Part shown: one piece after another, positions 49,372 to 57,301 of the stretch | Position numbering within the stretch: position 1 is the first letter of the stretch | Layout: the number at the start of each line of letters is the position of its first letter | The notes under the pieces: generated by a model | Told to the model about the DNA's origin: nothing | Databases searched by the model: none | What the model saw: only the letters and a program-made list of their open reading frames with translations | Origin: Aphodomonas sp964553125 | GTDB lineage: Bacteria > Bacillota > Clostridia > Christensenellales > Aristaeellaceae | DNA length: 64,000 nt | Direction of reading: 5' to 3' | Assembly: GCA_964553125.1 (NCBI GenBank) | Contig: CAZKJW010000003.1 | Span: 1-64,000 of the forward strand | Position numbers and translations under genes: made by a program

Positions 49372-50538
49372 ATGTTCGTCATTCAAACACTGAATAAGAT
49401 TTCTCACTGCGCCGGCGAAGCGCTGCCTGCCGAAAGGTATACGCTGACGGATTCTGCGTCGGCTCCCGACGCGATTCTCGTGCGAAGCGCAGACATGCGG
49501 ACGCTGCCTGTGCCGGACAGCCTCCTTGCTGTGGCGCGCGCCGGCGCCGGATACAACAACATTCCGGTTGATGAATACACCAAACGCGGCATATGCGTTT
49601 TCAACACGCCCGGTGCAAACGCCAACGCGGTTGCGGAGCTTGTGCTGCTCGGGCTTTTGCTCAGCGGCCGTAAGGTCGTTGATGGAATCGGATGGGCTTC
49701 CGCGCTGAAAGGGCAGGAAAACGTTGCCGCGCTTGTCGAGAAGGGAAAGAGCCAGTTTGCCGGCCCTGAGCTGCGCGGAAAAACGCTTGGCGTGATCGGT
49801 CTTGGCGCAATCGGAATTCTTGTGGCAAACGCTGCGGCGCAGGGGCTTGGAATGGAAGTGCTGGGCGAGGATCCGTTCATTTCCGTGCAGCATGCATGGA
49901 GCCTTTCCCGTGCGGTGAAGCGCGTGGACAGCATTGAAGATACAATTGCGCAGAGCGATTTTGTTACGCTGCATGTGCCGCTCAGCGAGAAAACGCGGCA
50001 CATGATCGATGAAGCGGCCATTTCCAAGATGAAGCGCGGCGCGCATCTGCTCAATTTCAGCCGCGCGGAGCTTGTGGACGGCGACGCGGTGCGCAAAGCA
50101 CTTGCCGATGGCCGGCTTTCCACCTATGTGACCGACTTCCCGACCGACGACATGCTCGGCGTTCCCGGCGTCATCTGCATTCCGCATCTGGGCGCATCCA
50201 CGCCCGAAAGCGAAGAAAACTGCGCCCGCATGGCGGCGGAGGAGCTGCGCGCATATCTGGAAACCGGTGCAATTCACAATAGCGTCAATTTGCCTGAGAT
50301 GCCGCTCGGTCATCCGGAGGGCGTTCGGATGCAATGCATCCACGCAAACACGCCCGGTATGGTCAGCAGGATTTCTGCAATCATTTCCGCCGAAGGGCTG
50401 AACATCGAAAGCATGACCAACAAAGGCCGCGGCGATTGGGCGGTAACCGTGCTTGAAACGGATCAGGCACCGTCGCAGCACGCCGTTGCAGCGCTCAGCG
50501 AGCTGCCGCAAATGGTTCGCGTGCGGCTGATTCTCTGA
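49372..50538 (+). CDS. serA: D-3-phosphoglycerate dehydrogenase, short form with ACT domain
   Basis: Oxidises 3-phosphoglycerate in the first step of serine synthesis. The 388-residue protein has the substrate-domain RAGAGYNNIPVDE, the NAD-binding motif LGVIGLGAIGILVANAA, VTLHVPLSEKTRHMI, NFSRAELVDGDAV in place of the usual NxARG loop, and IPHLGASTPESEENCA with the catalytic His. A C-terminal ACT domain (PGMVSRISAIISAEGLNIES) probably mediates serine feedback. It lacks the intervening domain of long SerA forms. Translation starts at ATG 49372 with AAAGGAG; the frame back to 49351 overlaps serC. Confidence 0.94.
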   Translation: MFVIQTLNKISHCAGEALPAERYTLTDSASAPDAILVRSADMRTLPVPDSLLAVARAGAGYNNIPVDEYTKRGICVFNTPGANANAVAELVLLGLLLSGRKVVDGIGWASALKGQENVAALVEKGKSQFAGPELRGKTLGVIGLGAIGILVANAAAQGLGMEVLGEDPFISVQHAWSLSRAVKRVDSIEDTIAQSDFVTLHVPLSEKTRHMIDEAAISKMKRGAHLLNFSRAELVDGDAVRKALADGRLSTYVTDFPTDDMLGVPGVICIPHLGASTPESEENCARMAAEELRAYLETGAIHNSVNLPEMPLGHPEGVRMQCIHANTPGMVSRISAIISAEGLNIESMTNKGRGDWAVTVLETDQAPSQHAVAALSELPQMVRVRLIL

Positions 50539-50572
50539 TTTTTCGGCGCTGGGCGCCGAATAGAATACGCTC

Positions 50573-50611
50573 AAAAGCCATCGCTGCTCCTGTGAGCCGA
50601 TGGCTTTTTAA
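50573..50611 (+). terminator. intrinsic terminator of serC-serA
   Basis: AAAAGCCATCG (50573-50583) pairs with CGATGGCTTTTT (50598-50609) over a 14-nt loop. Confidence 0.85.
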
Positions 50612-50633
50612 CATTTTCTTAACGCTCGTTTTA

Positions 50634-50662
50634 TTGAGAAGACGGCTGAAATCCTGTATACT
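50634..50662 (+). promoter_or_regulatory. promoter of the DUF1538/PII-like operon
   Basis: -35 TTGAGA (50634-50639), exactly 17 nt, -10 TATACT (50657-50662). Confidence 0.75.
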
Positions 50663-50721
50663 AAAGTGTAGATTGTCTTTTTATTCATCTATATCATTCT
50701 ATTTTTTTATGGAGGTAAGGT

Positions 50722-52245
50722 TTGCGACACAGAAATCAAATCATGGAAAAGCTGCGTGAAGCCGTCGCGTCCGTATTGCCGGTCGCGGCGACAGTCGCGC
50801 TGCTGTGCTTTACCATCGCGCCCGTATCGAACGATCTGATGCTTGCGTTTCTGATCGGCACGGGAATGCTGATGCTCGGTCTCGGCTTGTTTACGTTCGG
50901 CGCGGAAAACTCCATGACGCTCATTGGAACGCATATCGGTGCGCGCATGACGAAATCGCGCCGGCTGGGGCTGATTCTTGTGCTGAGTTTTATTCTCGGC
51001 GTGATTATCACCATTGCCGAGCCGGATCTTCAGGTGCTTGCGGCCAATGTGCCGCACATCGATACCACCGTGCTGATCATTACGGTTTCGGTGGGCGTCG
51101 GCATCTTCCTGATGATCTGTATGCTGCGCATTCTCTTTTCGGTCCCGCTGAAATGGGTGCTGCTGATTTTCTACGGAATCGTGTTCGGGCTTGCCGCGTT
51201 TACGGATCCGGATTTTCTCAGCGTTGCGTTTGACTCCGGCGGCGTGACGACGGGGCCGATGACGGTGCCGTTCATTATGGCGATGGGCGTCGGCGTTGCG
51301 TCCATCCGCAGCGACAAAAATGCGGAGGCTGATAGTTTCGGCTTGGTTGCGCTCTGCTCCATCGGGCCGATCCTTGCGGTTCTTCTGCTGGGTTTCGTCT
51401 ACAAGGGACACGGCGTTGAAATTTCCGCTACGGAAGTTCAAAGCTGGATGAACACGGCCGAACTCGGTAGGGGATATGTGCAGGCGATTCCGGACTATAT
51501 GAAGGAAGTGGCGATTGCGCTGCTGCCGATCGTTGCGTTTTTCCTTCTGTTCCAGTTCTTTGCGCTGAAGCTGCCGAAGATACCGTTCCTGAAGATCATG
51601 ATCGGCCTGCTGTACACCTATGCGGGGCTTGTCATCTTCCTTACGGGCGTGAACGTCGGCTTCTCGTCTCTCGGCGTGCTGCTCGGTCAGAGCATGGCGA
51701 CGGGCTGGACGCGCTGGCTGCTGATTCCCGTTGCAATGCTGATGGGCTGGTTCATCGTTTCGGCGGAACCCGCCGTACACGTGCTGAATAAGCAGGTGGA
51801 AGAAATCAGCGCGGGCGCTGTTTCTGAAAAGGTGATGCACATCAGCCTTTCCATCGCCATTTCTGCTGCAATGGGGCTTGCGATGGTGCGCGTGCTGACG
51901 GGCATTTCCATTCTTTGGTTCCTGATCCCGGGTTATGTGATCTCGCTGGCGCTCAGCTTTGTGGTGCCGCCGATGTTTACGGCGATTGCATTCGACTCCG
52001 GCGGCGTGGCTTCCGGGCCGATGACAGCGACGTTCATGCTGCCCTTCGCGATGGGGGCCTGCGAAGCTGTCGGCGGCAACATCCTGACGGATGCTTTCGG
52101 TCTCGTCGCGCTCGTTGCGCTGATGCCGCTGATTACCATTCAGATCACCGGCGTGGTTGCGCTGCTCAAGCAGCGCGCGGAGCGCGGTGTAAAGGCCGAA
52201 CCCTTTGCGGACGAGGACATCATCGAACTGTGGGAGGTGGACTGA
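50722..52245 (+). CDS. DUF1538 family integral membrane protein
   Basis: The 507-residue polytopic protein has about twelve to fourteen helices in two homologous halves. Each half carries the same signature near its end: VAFDSGGVTTGPMTVPFIMA (about residues 168-187) and IAFDSGGVASGPMTATFMLP (about 428-447). Repeated transporter-like helices with a re-entrant-looking GG motif suggest a channel or transporter; the solute is unknown. It starts with TTG at 50722 after GGAGG. The PII-like gene begins one base after its stop, so the two are translationally coupled, as expected for a membrane protein with a cytosolic nucleotide-sensing partner. Confidence 0.85.
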   Translation: MRHRNQIMEKLREAVASVLPVAATVALLCFTIAPVSNDLMLAFLIGTGMLMLGLGLFTFGAENSMTLIGTHIGARMTKSRRLGLILVLSFILGVIITIAEPDLQVLAANVPHIDTTVLIITVSVGVGIFLMICMLRILFSVPLKWVLLIFYGIVFGLAAFTDPDFLSVAFDSGGVTTGPMTVPFIMAMGVGVASIRSDKNAEADSFGLVALCSIGPILAVLLLGFVYKGHGVEISATEVQSWMNTAELGRGYVQAIPDYMKEVAIALLPIVAFFLLFQFFALKLPKIPFLKIMIGLLYTYAGLVIFLTGVNVGFSSLGVLLGQSMATGWTRWLLIPVAMLMGWFIVSAEPAVHVLNKQVEEISAGAVSEKVMHISLSIAISAAMGLAMVRVLTGISILWFLIPGYVISLALSFVVPPMFTAIAFDSGGVASGPMTATFMLPFAMGACEAVGGNILTDAFGLVALVALMPLITIQITGVVALLKQRAERGVKAEPFADEDIIELWEVD

Positions 52246-52246
52246 G

Positions 52247-52915
52247 ATGGAGCTGTATTTCGTCGCAATCGTTCTCGATCGTGACCGGGCGGAAGACGCG
52301 CTTACACTCACGGAAGGTCTGCCGATGCGCCTGACGCTGCTCGGGCACGGCACAGCACGGCAGGAGCATCTTCTGCTGCATGGGCTGGAAAAGAAAGAAA
52401 AAGCCGTCATACTGACCGTTGCCGACGCAGAGAAAACAAAGAAACTCATTCGCGCCGCACGGCTGAAACTGTTTATCGATATTCCCGGAAACGGCATTCT
52501 TATGGCCGTGCCGGTCAAGAGCGTGGGAGGAGGCAGAACCTTGGCGTATTTGACGGATAACGCTGCTCCGGATGGGGCGAAGCCCGAAATGAAATTCGAT
52601 CACGAACTGGTGGTTGTCGTGCTCAACGAGGGATATACCGAAATGGTGATGGAAGCCGCATGGGCGGGCGGCGCTGTCGGCGGCACTGTCCTTCACGCGA
52701 AGGGCACGGGCAAACAGTTTGCGCAGAAGTTCCTCGGCGTTTCGCTTGCCGATGAGAAAGACGTGATTCTCATCGTTGCTGAAGCCGAGCGGAAGAACGA
52801 CATCATGCGTGCGATTACGATGCAGGCCGGCGCAGATACGCCTGCCGGTGCAATCACTTTCTCGCTGCCGATTTCGTCGGTTGCCGGTCTGCGCAGCCAG
52901 TTTGCGGTGCAATAA
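52247..52915 (+). CDS. tandem PII-like signalling protein
   Basis: The 222-residue cytosolic protein is made of two ferredoxin-like PII-type modules. The first begins ELYFVAIVLDRDRAEDALTL and ends near FIDIPGNGILMAVPVKSVGG; the second begins HELVVVVLNEGYTEMVMEAA and contains AGGAVGGTVLHAKGTGKQ, the segment equivalent to the PII T-loop base, then VILIVAEAERKNDIMRAI and ISSVAGL. PII proteins bind ATP, ADP or 2-oxoglutarate and control transporters such as AmtB. No GlnB uridylylation tyrosine or AmtB partner is evident; the partner here must be the DUF1538 protein. Start ATG 52247 with GGGAGG; the frame back to 52205 lies inside DUF1538. Confidence 0.83.
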   Translation: MELYFVAIVLDRDRAEDALTLTEGLPMRLTLLGHGTARQEHLLLHGLEKKEKAVILTVADAEKTKKLIRAARLKLFIDIPGNGILMAVPVKSVGGGRTLAYLTDNAAPDGAKPEMKFDHELVVVVLNEGYTEMVMEAAWAGGAVGGTVLHAKGTGKQFAQKFLGVSLADEKDVILIVAEAERKNDIMRAITMQAGADTPAGAITFSLPISSVAGLRSQFAVQ

Positions 52916-52932
52916 TCTTTTGCAAAACGGTA

Positions 52933-52961
52933 TTGACAAGCAGAAAATATGGCGGTATAAT
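52933..52961 (+). promoter_or_regulatory. promoter of the aromatic amino acid operon
   Basis: Perfect sigma-A consensus: TTGACA (52933-52938), a 17-nt spacer, TATAAT (52956-52961). Transcription should begin near 52968. It starts 17 nt after the stop of the PII-like gene. Confidence 0.93.
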
Positions 52962-52996
52962 CGCCCCATCCTGAATTTGTAAGGAGTTTCAAGACG

Positions 52997-53089
52997 ATGC
53001 TTGAACGCAGCTTTGCAGCGGAATACTATTACTTTTACTTTATCGAGCGTTCGATAGAGTGTTTTGCTGCATCTCAAATTCAGAGATAA
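52997..53089 (+). CDS. Tyr/Phe-rich leader peptide of the aro operon
   Basis: A 30-codon open frame with AAGGAG (52981-52986) 10 nt before its ATG and TAA at 53087-53089. It is not part of any larger gene. Codons 10-15 (53024-53041) are TAC TAT TAC TTT TAC TTT, giving Tyr-Tyr-Tyr-Phe-Tyr-Phe; two more Phe codons lie at positions 6 and 23, and there is no Trp. Such a cluster of the two amino acids made by the downstream operon is the hallmark of an attenuator leader peptide, comparable in logic to PheL of enterobacteria. The codons before and including the first Tyr codon form RNA segment 1 of the attenuator. Confidence 0.88.
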   Translation: MLERSFAAEYYYFYFIERSIECFAASQIQR

Positions 53090-53137
53090 GAAATCGGGAA
53101 ACCGGCTTTGCAGTGAAAACACTGTAAAGCCTTTTTT
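53014..53137 (+). promoter_or_regulatory. ribosome-mediated transcription attenuator (aromatic amino acids)
   Basis: Three segments can pair in mutually exclusive ways. Segment 1 (53014-53026, TGCAGCGGAATAC) pairs with segment 2 (53059-53071, GTGTTTTGCTGCA) over 13 bp, three of them wobbles. Segment 2 can instead pair with segment 3 (53109-53122, TGCAGTGAAAACAC) over 13 bp with one bulged A. Segment 3 includes the 5' arm and loop of the terminator at 53104-53137. A ribosome stalled at the Tyr/Phe codons would cover segment 1, free segment 2 to trap segment 3 and prevent termination. A further 9-bp hairpin (53038-53059) could be the pause hairpin. No T-box sequence is present. Confidence 0.82.
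53104..53137 (+). terminator. attenuator terminator upstream of aroF
   Basis: GGCTTTGCAGTG (53104-53115) pairs with CACTGTAAAGCC (53120-53131) over 12 bp with one wobble and an AAAA loop, followed by TTTTTT. It lies between the leader peptide and aroF, 26 nt before the aroF ATG. Confidence 0.93.
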
Positions 53138-53163
53138 ATTGCCCGAGCAAGGAGGATACGTCC

Positions 53164-54183
53164 ATGATCATTCTTTTGAAGGAAAACGCCAACCAGAAAC
53201 AGGTCGATAACCTGACGAAATTTCTCAAAAGCCGCGGCTTTGATCTGCATATTTCCGTCGGCTCCCAGCACACCCTGATCGGCCTTATTGGCGATACGTC
53301 CAAGGTGGATGTTGATCTGATCGCTTCGCTTGACGTTGTGGACGCCGTGCGCCGCATTCAGGAGCCGTATAAGAGCGCAAACCGAAAGTTCCATACGGAC
53401 GATACGGTTGTGGAAGTGGGAAAGAGCAAAATCGGCGGCGGACATTTCATGATGATCGGCGGCCCCTGCTCGGTTGAAAACCGTGAGCAGATTATCTCGG
53501 TTGCAAAATCTGTGAAGGCGGCTGGAGCGAATATGCTCCGCGGCGGCGCGTTCAAGCCGAGAACCTCGCCTTATGCGTTTCAGGGGCTGCATGAGGAGGG
53601 CATCAACCTCCTTCTGGAAGCAAAGAAGGAAACCGGCCTGCCGATCATTACGGAAATCATGGACATCAACCACCTTCCGCTTTTTGAAAACGTGGACGTG
53701 ATTCAGGTCGGCGCGCGCAACATGCAGAACTTTGAACTGCTCAAGGAGCTGGGACAGACACGCAAGCCGATCCTGCTCAAGCGCGGCCTTGCCAACACCA
53801 TTGAAGAACTGCTGATGAGCGCGGAATACATCATGGCCGGCGGCAACGAAAACGTCATTCTCTGTGAGCGCGGCATTCGCACCTTTGAAACGGCGACGCG
53901 CAATACGCTCGATGTTTCCGCCGTGCCTGTGCTTCATAAGCTGACGCACCTGCCGGTGGTCGTTGATCCGAGCCACGGCACCGGCTCCAGCGATCTGGTC
54001 TATCCCATGGCGCTTGCGGCCGCGGCAGCCGGCGCGGACGGACTGATTATCGAGGTACACAACGATCCGTCCCACGCGCTGTGCGACGGCAAGCAGTCGC
54101 TTACGCCCGAGCAGTTTGAAAACCTCTGCGCCGCTGTGCGCGCGATTCTGCCGTTTGGCGCAAAGGAGGAAACATGGGAATGA
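53164..54183 (+). CDS. aroF: 3-deoxy-7-phosphoheptulonate synthase (DAHP synthase), type I-beta with N-terminal regulatory domain
   Basis: Condenses phosphoenolpyruvate and erythrose 4-phosphate, the first step of the shikimate pathway. The 339-residue protein has an N-terminal ferredoxin-like regulatory domain (residues about 1-70, IILLKENANQKQVDNLTKFL) as in Thermotoga-type enzymes, where it mediates Tyr/Phe inhibition. The barrel shows IGGPCSVENREQI, MLRGGAFKPRTSPYAFQG, QVGARNMQNFELL, PILLKRGLANTIEELL and VDPSHGTGSSDLVYPMALAA with a metal-binding His. AAGGAGG lies 8 nt before the ATG. First gene of the aro operon behind the attenuator; tyrA overlaps its end by 10 bp. Confidence 0.96.
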   Translation: MIILLKENANQKQVDNLTKFLKSRGFDLHISVGSQHTLIGLIGDTSKVDVDLIASLDVVDAVRRIQEPYKSANRKFHTDDTVVEVGKSKIGGGHFMMIGGPCSVENREQIISVAKSVKAAGANMLRGGAFKPRTSPYAFQGLHEEGINLLLEAKKETGLPIITEIMDINHLPLFENVDVIQVGARNMQNFELLKELGQTRKPILLKRGLANTIEELLMSAEYIMAGGNENVILCERGIRTFETATRNTLDVSAVPVLHKLTHLPVVVDPSHGTGSSDLVYPMALAAAAAGADGLIIEVHNDPSHALCDGKQSLTPEQFENLCAAVRAILPFGAKEETWE

Positions 54184-55013
54184 CGGTCGGCATCGTTGGA
54201 TTGGGGCTGATTGGCGGTTCGCTGGCGAAAAGCATCAAGAAACACGCTGAGCACACCGTGTGGGGATATGATATCGATCCGGATGTGATCACCAAAGCGC
54301 TGATGAGCGGCGCAATTGACGAAGCATTTGCGCCGGATCAGCTCGGCGCGTGCGATGTTGTGCTGGTTGCGCTGTATCCGGGAAAATGCGTGGAGTTCAT
54401 CCGTGAAAACGCAGGGCGCTTCGCGCCGAACGCGCTGGTTGTGGATTGCGCCGGAGTCAAGCGCAGCGTTTTTGAGCCGGTGAGCCAAATCGCGGAAAAC
54501 TATTCGTGGACGTATATCGGCGGGCATCCGATGGCGGGGCGCGAATACTCCGGGTTCAGCCATGCGACAGCAACGCTGTTTGAACGCGCGTCCATGATTC
54601 TCACGCCGATGAAAGATGTTGAAATCGAAACACTCGAGCAGGCCAAGGCGTTCTTTCTGGAATGCGGCTTCAAATCTGTTCGCATCACAACGCCGGATGA
54701 GCACGACAGCATGATTTCCTACACCTCGCAGCTGGCGCACATTGTGTCGGGCGCATATGTGAAAAATCCGCTCTCTACGCGGCATAAGGGATTCTCCGCG
54801 GGCAGCTTTCAGGATATGACGCGCGTAGCGCGCCTGAATGAAGAAATGTGGACGGAGCTTTTCCTTGATAATGCCGATCTGTTGACGCCGTCGATCGATG
54901 ACTTTATCATGCGTATGCAGCAGTATCGCGACGCGCTGGCAGAACGAAACGCAGAGGCGTTGCGCGAGCTGCTTCGCGAAGGGCGCATAATGAAAGAATC
55001 GCTGGAGAAATGA
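54174..55013 (+). CDS. tyrA: prephenate dehydrogenase
   Basis: Oxidative decarboxylation of prephenate to 4-hydroxyphenylpyruvate, the tyrosine branch. The 279-residue protein has the dinucleotide motif VGIVGLGLIGGSLAKSI, VVDCAGVKRSVFEP, the substrate-binding GGHPMAGREYSGF and SYTSQLAHIVSGAYV. There is no C-terminal ACT domain, so feedback control, if any, must be through the catalytic domain, and the attenuator may carry more of the control. ATG is inside the end of aroF with AAAGGAGG upstream. NAD against NADP preference is not decided. Confidence 0.95.
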   Translation: MGMTVGIVGLGLIGGSLAKSIKKHAEHTVWGYDIDPDVITKALMSGAIDEAFAPDQLGACDVVLVALYPGKCVEFIRENAGRFAPNALVVDCAGVKRSVFEPVSQIAENYSWTYIGGHPMAGREYSGFSHATATLFERASMILTPMKDVEIETLEQAKAFFLECGFKSVRITTPDEHDSMISYTSQLAHIVSGAYVKNPLSTRHKGFSAGSFQDMTRVARLNEEMWTELFLDNADLLTPSIDDFIMRMQQYRDALAERNAEALRELLREGRIMKESLEK

Positions 55014-55040
55014 CACGACGCCGAAGGGCAGGAGACACAC

Positions 55041-56096
55041 ATGCGAACAGTACACGTGAACGCTTCCGAATCCTATGATGTTTTGATTGGCTCCGGCCTG
55101 CTTGAAAGGGCGGGCGAGCTGATTTCCGGTGTGATTCGTCCGTGCTGCGCGGCGATTGTTACGGACGAAAATGTGGACGTGTTGTATGGCAGGCAGACCG
55201 AAGAAAGCCTTCGGCACGCCGGGTTTTCCGTGCTGCGATACGCGTTCCCGGCTGGCGAAGTGAACAAGCGGCTGAGCACGCTGGAAGCGATACTTGAATT
55301 TCTGGGCGAAAACCATTTTACGCGCTCTGACGTGATCGTCGCGCTGGGAGGCGGCGTTGTCGGCGACGTGGCAGGATTCGCGGCAGCTGTTTATGCGCGC
55401 GGGGTTCGCTTTGTGCAGATTCCGACTACGCTGCTGGCTGCTGTTGATTCCTCTGTCGGCGGCAAAACGGCGGTCGATCTGCAAGCTGGCAAAAACTTGG
55501 CGGGGTGCTTTCATCAGCCCTCGCTGGTCGTTACCGACACCGATGTCATTCGTTCGCTGGATGAAAACCTGCTCAGCGACGGCGCCGCTGAAATCATCAA
55601 ATACGGCGTGCTGTGCGATCCGGCGCTGTTTACGCAAATGGGCGGGGCATGGAAAAACAGCCTTGAGGAGATTATTGAGCGCAGCGTGACCATCAAGCGC
55701 GATATTGTGCGCGCTGATGAGTTCGATAACGGCGAACGCCGGCTGCTGAATCTGGGGCATACGTTCGGCCATGCGATTGAGAAATGCTCCGGGTTTTCCG
55801 CCACGCACGGGCAGGGCGTGGCAATCGGGATGGAAATTGCCGCCGGCGCTGCGGGAAAGGAAACGATTTGCCGCGAAATCATTCGCACGAATCGCGCCTG
55901 CGGGTTGCCGACGCGCTGTCCCTTTGATGCGCAGCAGCTTGCGCAGGCGGCGCTTTCCGATAAAAAGCGCATGGGCTCGCGAATCGCGCTTGTGCTTCCC
56001 GAACGAATCGGGGCGTGCCGCATTGCAGAGACGGACGTATCCATGCTGGAAGACGCGTTCCGGCGCGGGCTTGCCATGACGGAGGCGCCGCAATGA
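55041..56096 (+). CDS. aroB: 3-dehydroquinate synthase
   Basis: Cyclises DAHP to 3-dehydroquinate using NAD and a divalent metal. The 351-residue protein shows VTDENVDVLYG, AGEVNKRLSTLEAIL, the NAD-binding LGGGVVGDVAGFAAAVYARG, QIPTTLLAAVDSSVGGKTAV, KNLAGCFHQP and LLNLGHTFGHAIEKCSGF with metal-binding His. Length is normal. AGGAG sits before the ATG; aroA starts inside its stop (ATGA overlap). Confidence 0.97.
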   Translation: MRTVHVNASESYDVLIGSGLLERAGELISGVIRPCCAAIVTDENVDVLYGRQTEESLRHAGFSVLRYAFPAGEVNKRLSTLEAILEFLGENHFTRSDVIVALGGGVVGDVAGFAAAVYARGVRFVQIPTTLLAAVDSSVGGKTAVDLQAGKNLAGCFHQPSLVVTDTDVIRSLDENLLSDGAAEIIKYGVLCDPALFTQMGGAWKNSLEEIIERSVTIKRDIVRADEFDNGERRLLNLGHTFGHAIEKCSGFSATHGQGVAIGMEIAAGAAGKETICREIIRTNRACGLPTRCPFDAQQLAQAALSDKKRMGSRIALVLPERIGACRIAETDVSMLEDAFRRGLAMTEAPQ

Positions 56097-57301
56097 TTGC
56101 AACCATTCAGCCGCATCCGCTTGCGGGCGCTGTCCGGATTCCGGCTTCCAAATCGGTCATGCACCGAAATTTAATTGCAGCCGCGCTTTCAGACACGGAG
56201 ACGGATATTTCCTGCAATGCAGTCAATCAGGATATCCTTGCGACAATCAATTGTCTTTCCGCGCTCGGCGCGCGAATTGAGCAAACGCCCTGCGGCGTTC
56301 ATGTAGAGCCGCTGCAAAAAGCGATTCGGGAGGCGACGCTGGACTGCGGCGAAAGCGGCTCGACGCTTCGGTTTCTTTTGCCGGTTGCAGCAGCGCTTGG
56401 CGTTTCGTGTACGTTTATCGGCTCGGGACGGCTTCCGATGCGCCCCAACGCGCCGCTGATCGAATGTATGCGCGCGCATGGGATTTGCGCCGAAAGCGAC
56501 GCCGTTCCGCTGAACATCAGCGGCAGGCTTTGCGGCGGGGAATACGCGCTTGCGGGCAATATCAGCAGCCAGTACATTACCGGTTTGCTTTTCGCGTTGC
56601 CGCTTTGCGGCGAGGACAGCGCAATCCGCCTGACGACGCCACTTGAATCTGCTTCTTATATCGAGATTACCGCGCAAACTCTGCGGGAGTTTGGCATTCG
56701 CGTTGAGCGCACGCCGGAAGGCTGGCGCATACCGGGAGGACAGCGCTATCGGAGCCCCGGAAGCGTGCGCACGGAAGGCGATTGGTCGGCGGCGGCGTTC
56801 TGGCTGGCGGCCAACACGCTTGGCGCGCGCATTCAGTGCGAGGGCATGAACGATGCGTCCGTTCAGGGCGACCGTGCGATTCTCTCGCAGCTTGCGCGGC
56901 TCGGTACGGAAATCGACGTCTCAGACACGCCTGATCTTGTCCCTGCGCTGGCCGTAGCGGCTGCAGCGCATAGGGGCGACACGCGAATCGTCGGCGCGGC
57001 GAGGCTGCGGCTAAAGGAAAGCGACCGGCTTTCCGCCGTTACGCAAATGCTGCGGCGTTTTGGTACGCCAACGGACGAGTTTCCGGACGGGCTGATGATT
57101 CACGGCGGGAACCGCTTTCGGTCCGCTGTGATTGACGGAGCGAACGATCACCGCATTGTAATGGCGGCCGCTATTGCGGCGGCGTTTGCGCAAGGCCCTG
57201 TTCAAATCACAGACGCACAGGCAGTGCGCAAGAGTTATCCTGCATTCTTCGATGATTTTAACGCGTTAGGAGGGCTTGCACGTGTCGAACCTGATCGGTA
57301 A
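56093..57301 (+). CDS. aroA: 3-phosphoshikimate 1-carboxyvinyltransferase (EPSP synthase)
   Basis: Adds enolpyruvyl to shikimate 3-phosphate. The 402-residue inverse-repeat protein contains VRIPASKSVMHRNLIAAAL, LDCGESGSTLRFLLPVAA, GSGRLPMRPNAPLIECM, LAGNISSQYITGLLFALPL, EGDWSAAAFWLAA, LRLKESDRLSAVTQML and ANDHRIVMAAAIA. The PEP-site loop reads SGRLPMRP, where EPSP synthases usually have DxSLxxRPM-type sequence. Slightly shorter than the usual 425-430. ATG at 56093 overlaps the aroB stop; an upstream frame to 56015 lies in aroB. Confidence 0.95.
   Translation: MIATIQPHPLAGAVRIPASKSVMHRNLIAAALSDTETDISCNAVNQDILATINCLSALGARIEQTPCGVHVEPLQKAIREATLDCGESGSTLRFLLPVAAALGVSCTFIGSGRLPMRPNAPLIECMRAHGICAESDAVPLNISGRLCGGEYALAGNISSQYITGLLFALPLCGEDSAIRLTTPLESASYIEITAQTLREFGIRVERTPEGWRIPGGQRYRSPGSVRTEGDWSAAAFWLAANTLGARIQCEGMNDASVQGDRAILSQLARLGTEIDVSDTPDLVPALAVAAAAHRGDTRIVGAARLRLKESDRLSAVTQMLRRFGTPTDEFPDGLMIHGGNRFRSAVIDGANDHRIVMAAAIAAAFAQGPVQITDAQAVRKSYPAFFDDFNALGGLARVEPDR

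Noticed and set aside
52962..53163. T-box or TRAP-type control of aroF
   Set aside because: There is no T-box consensus (GGTGGNACCGCG) and no series of GAG/TAG repeats; the leader peptide with alternative pairings explains the terminator better.
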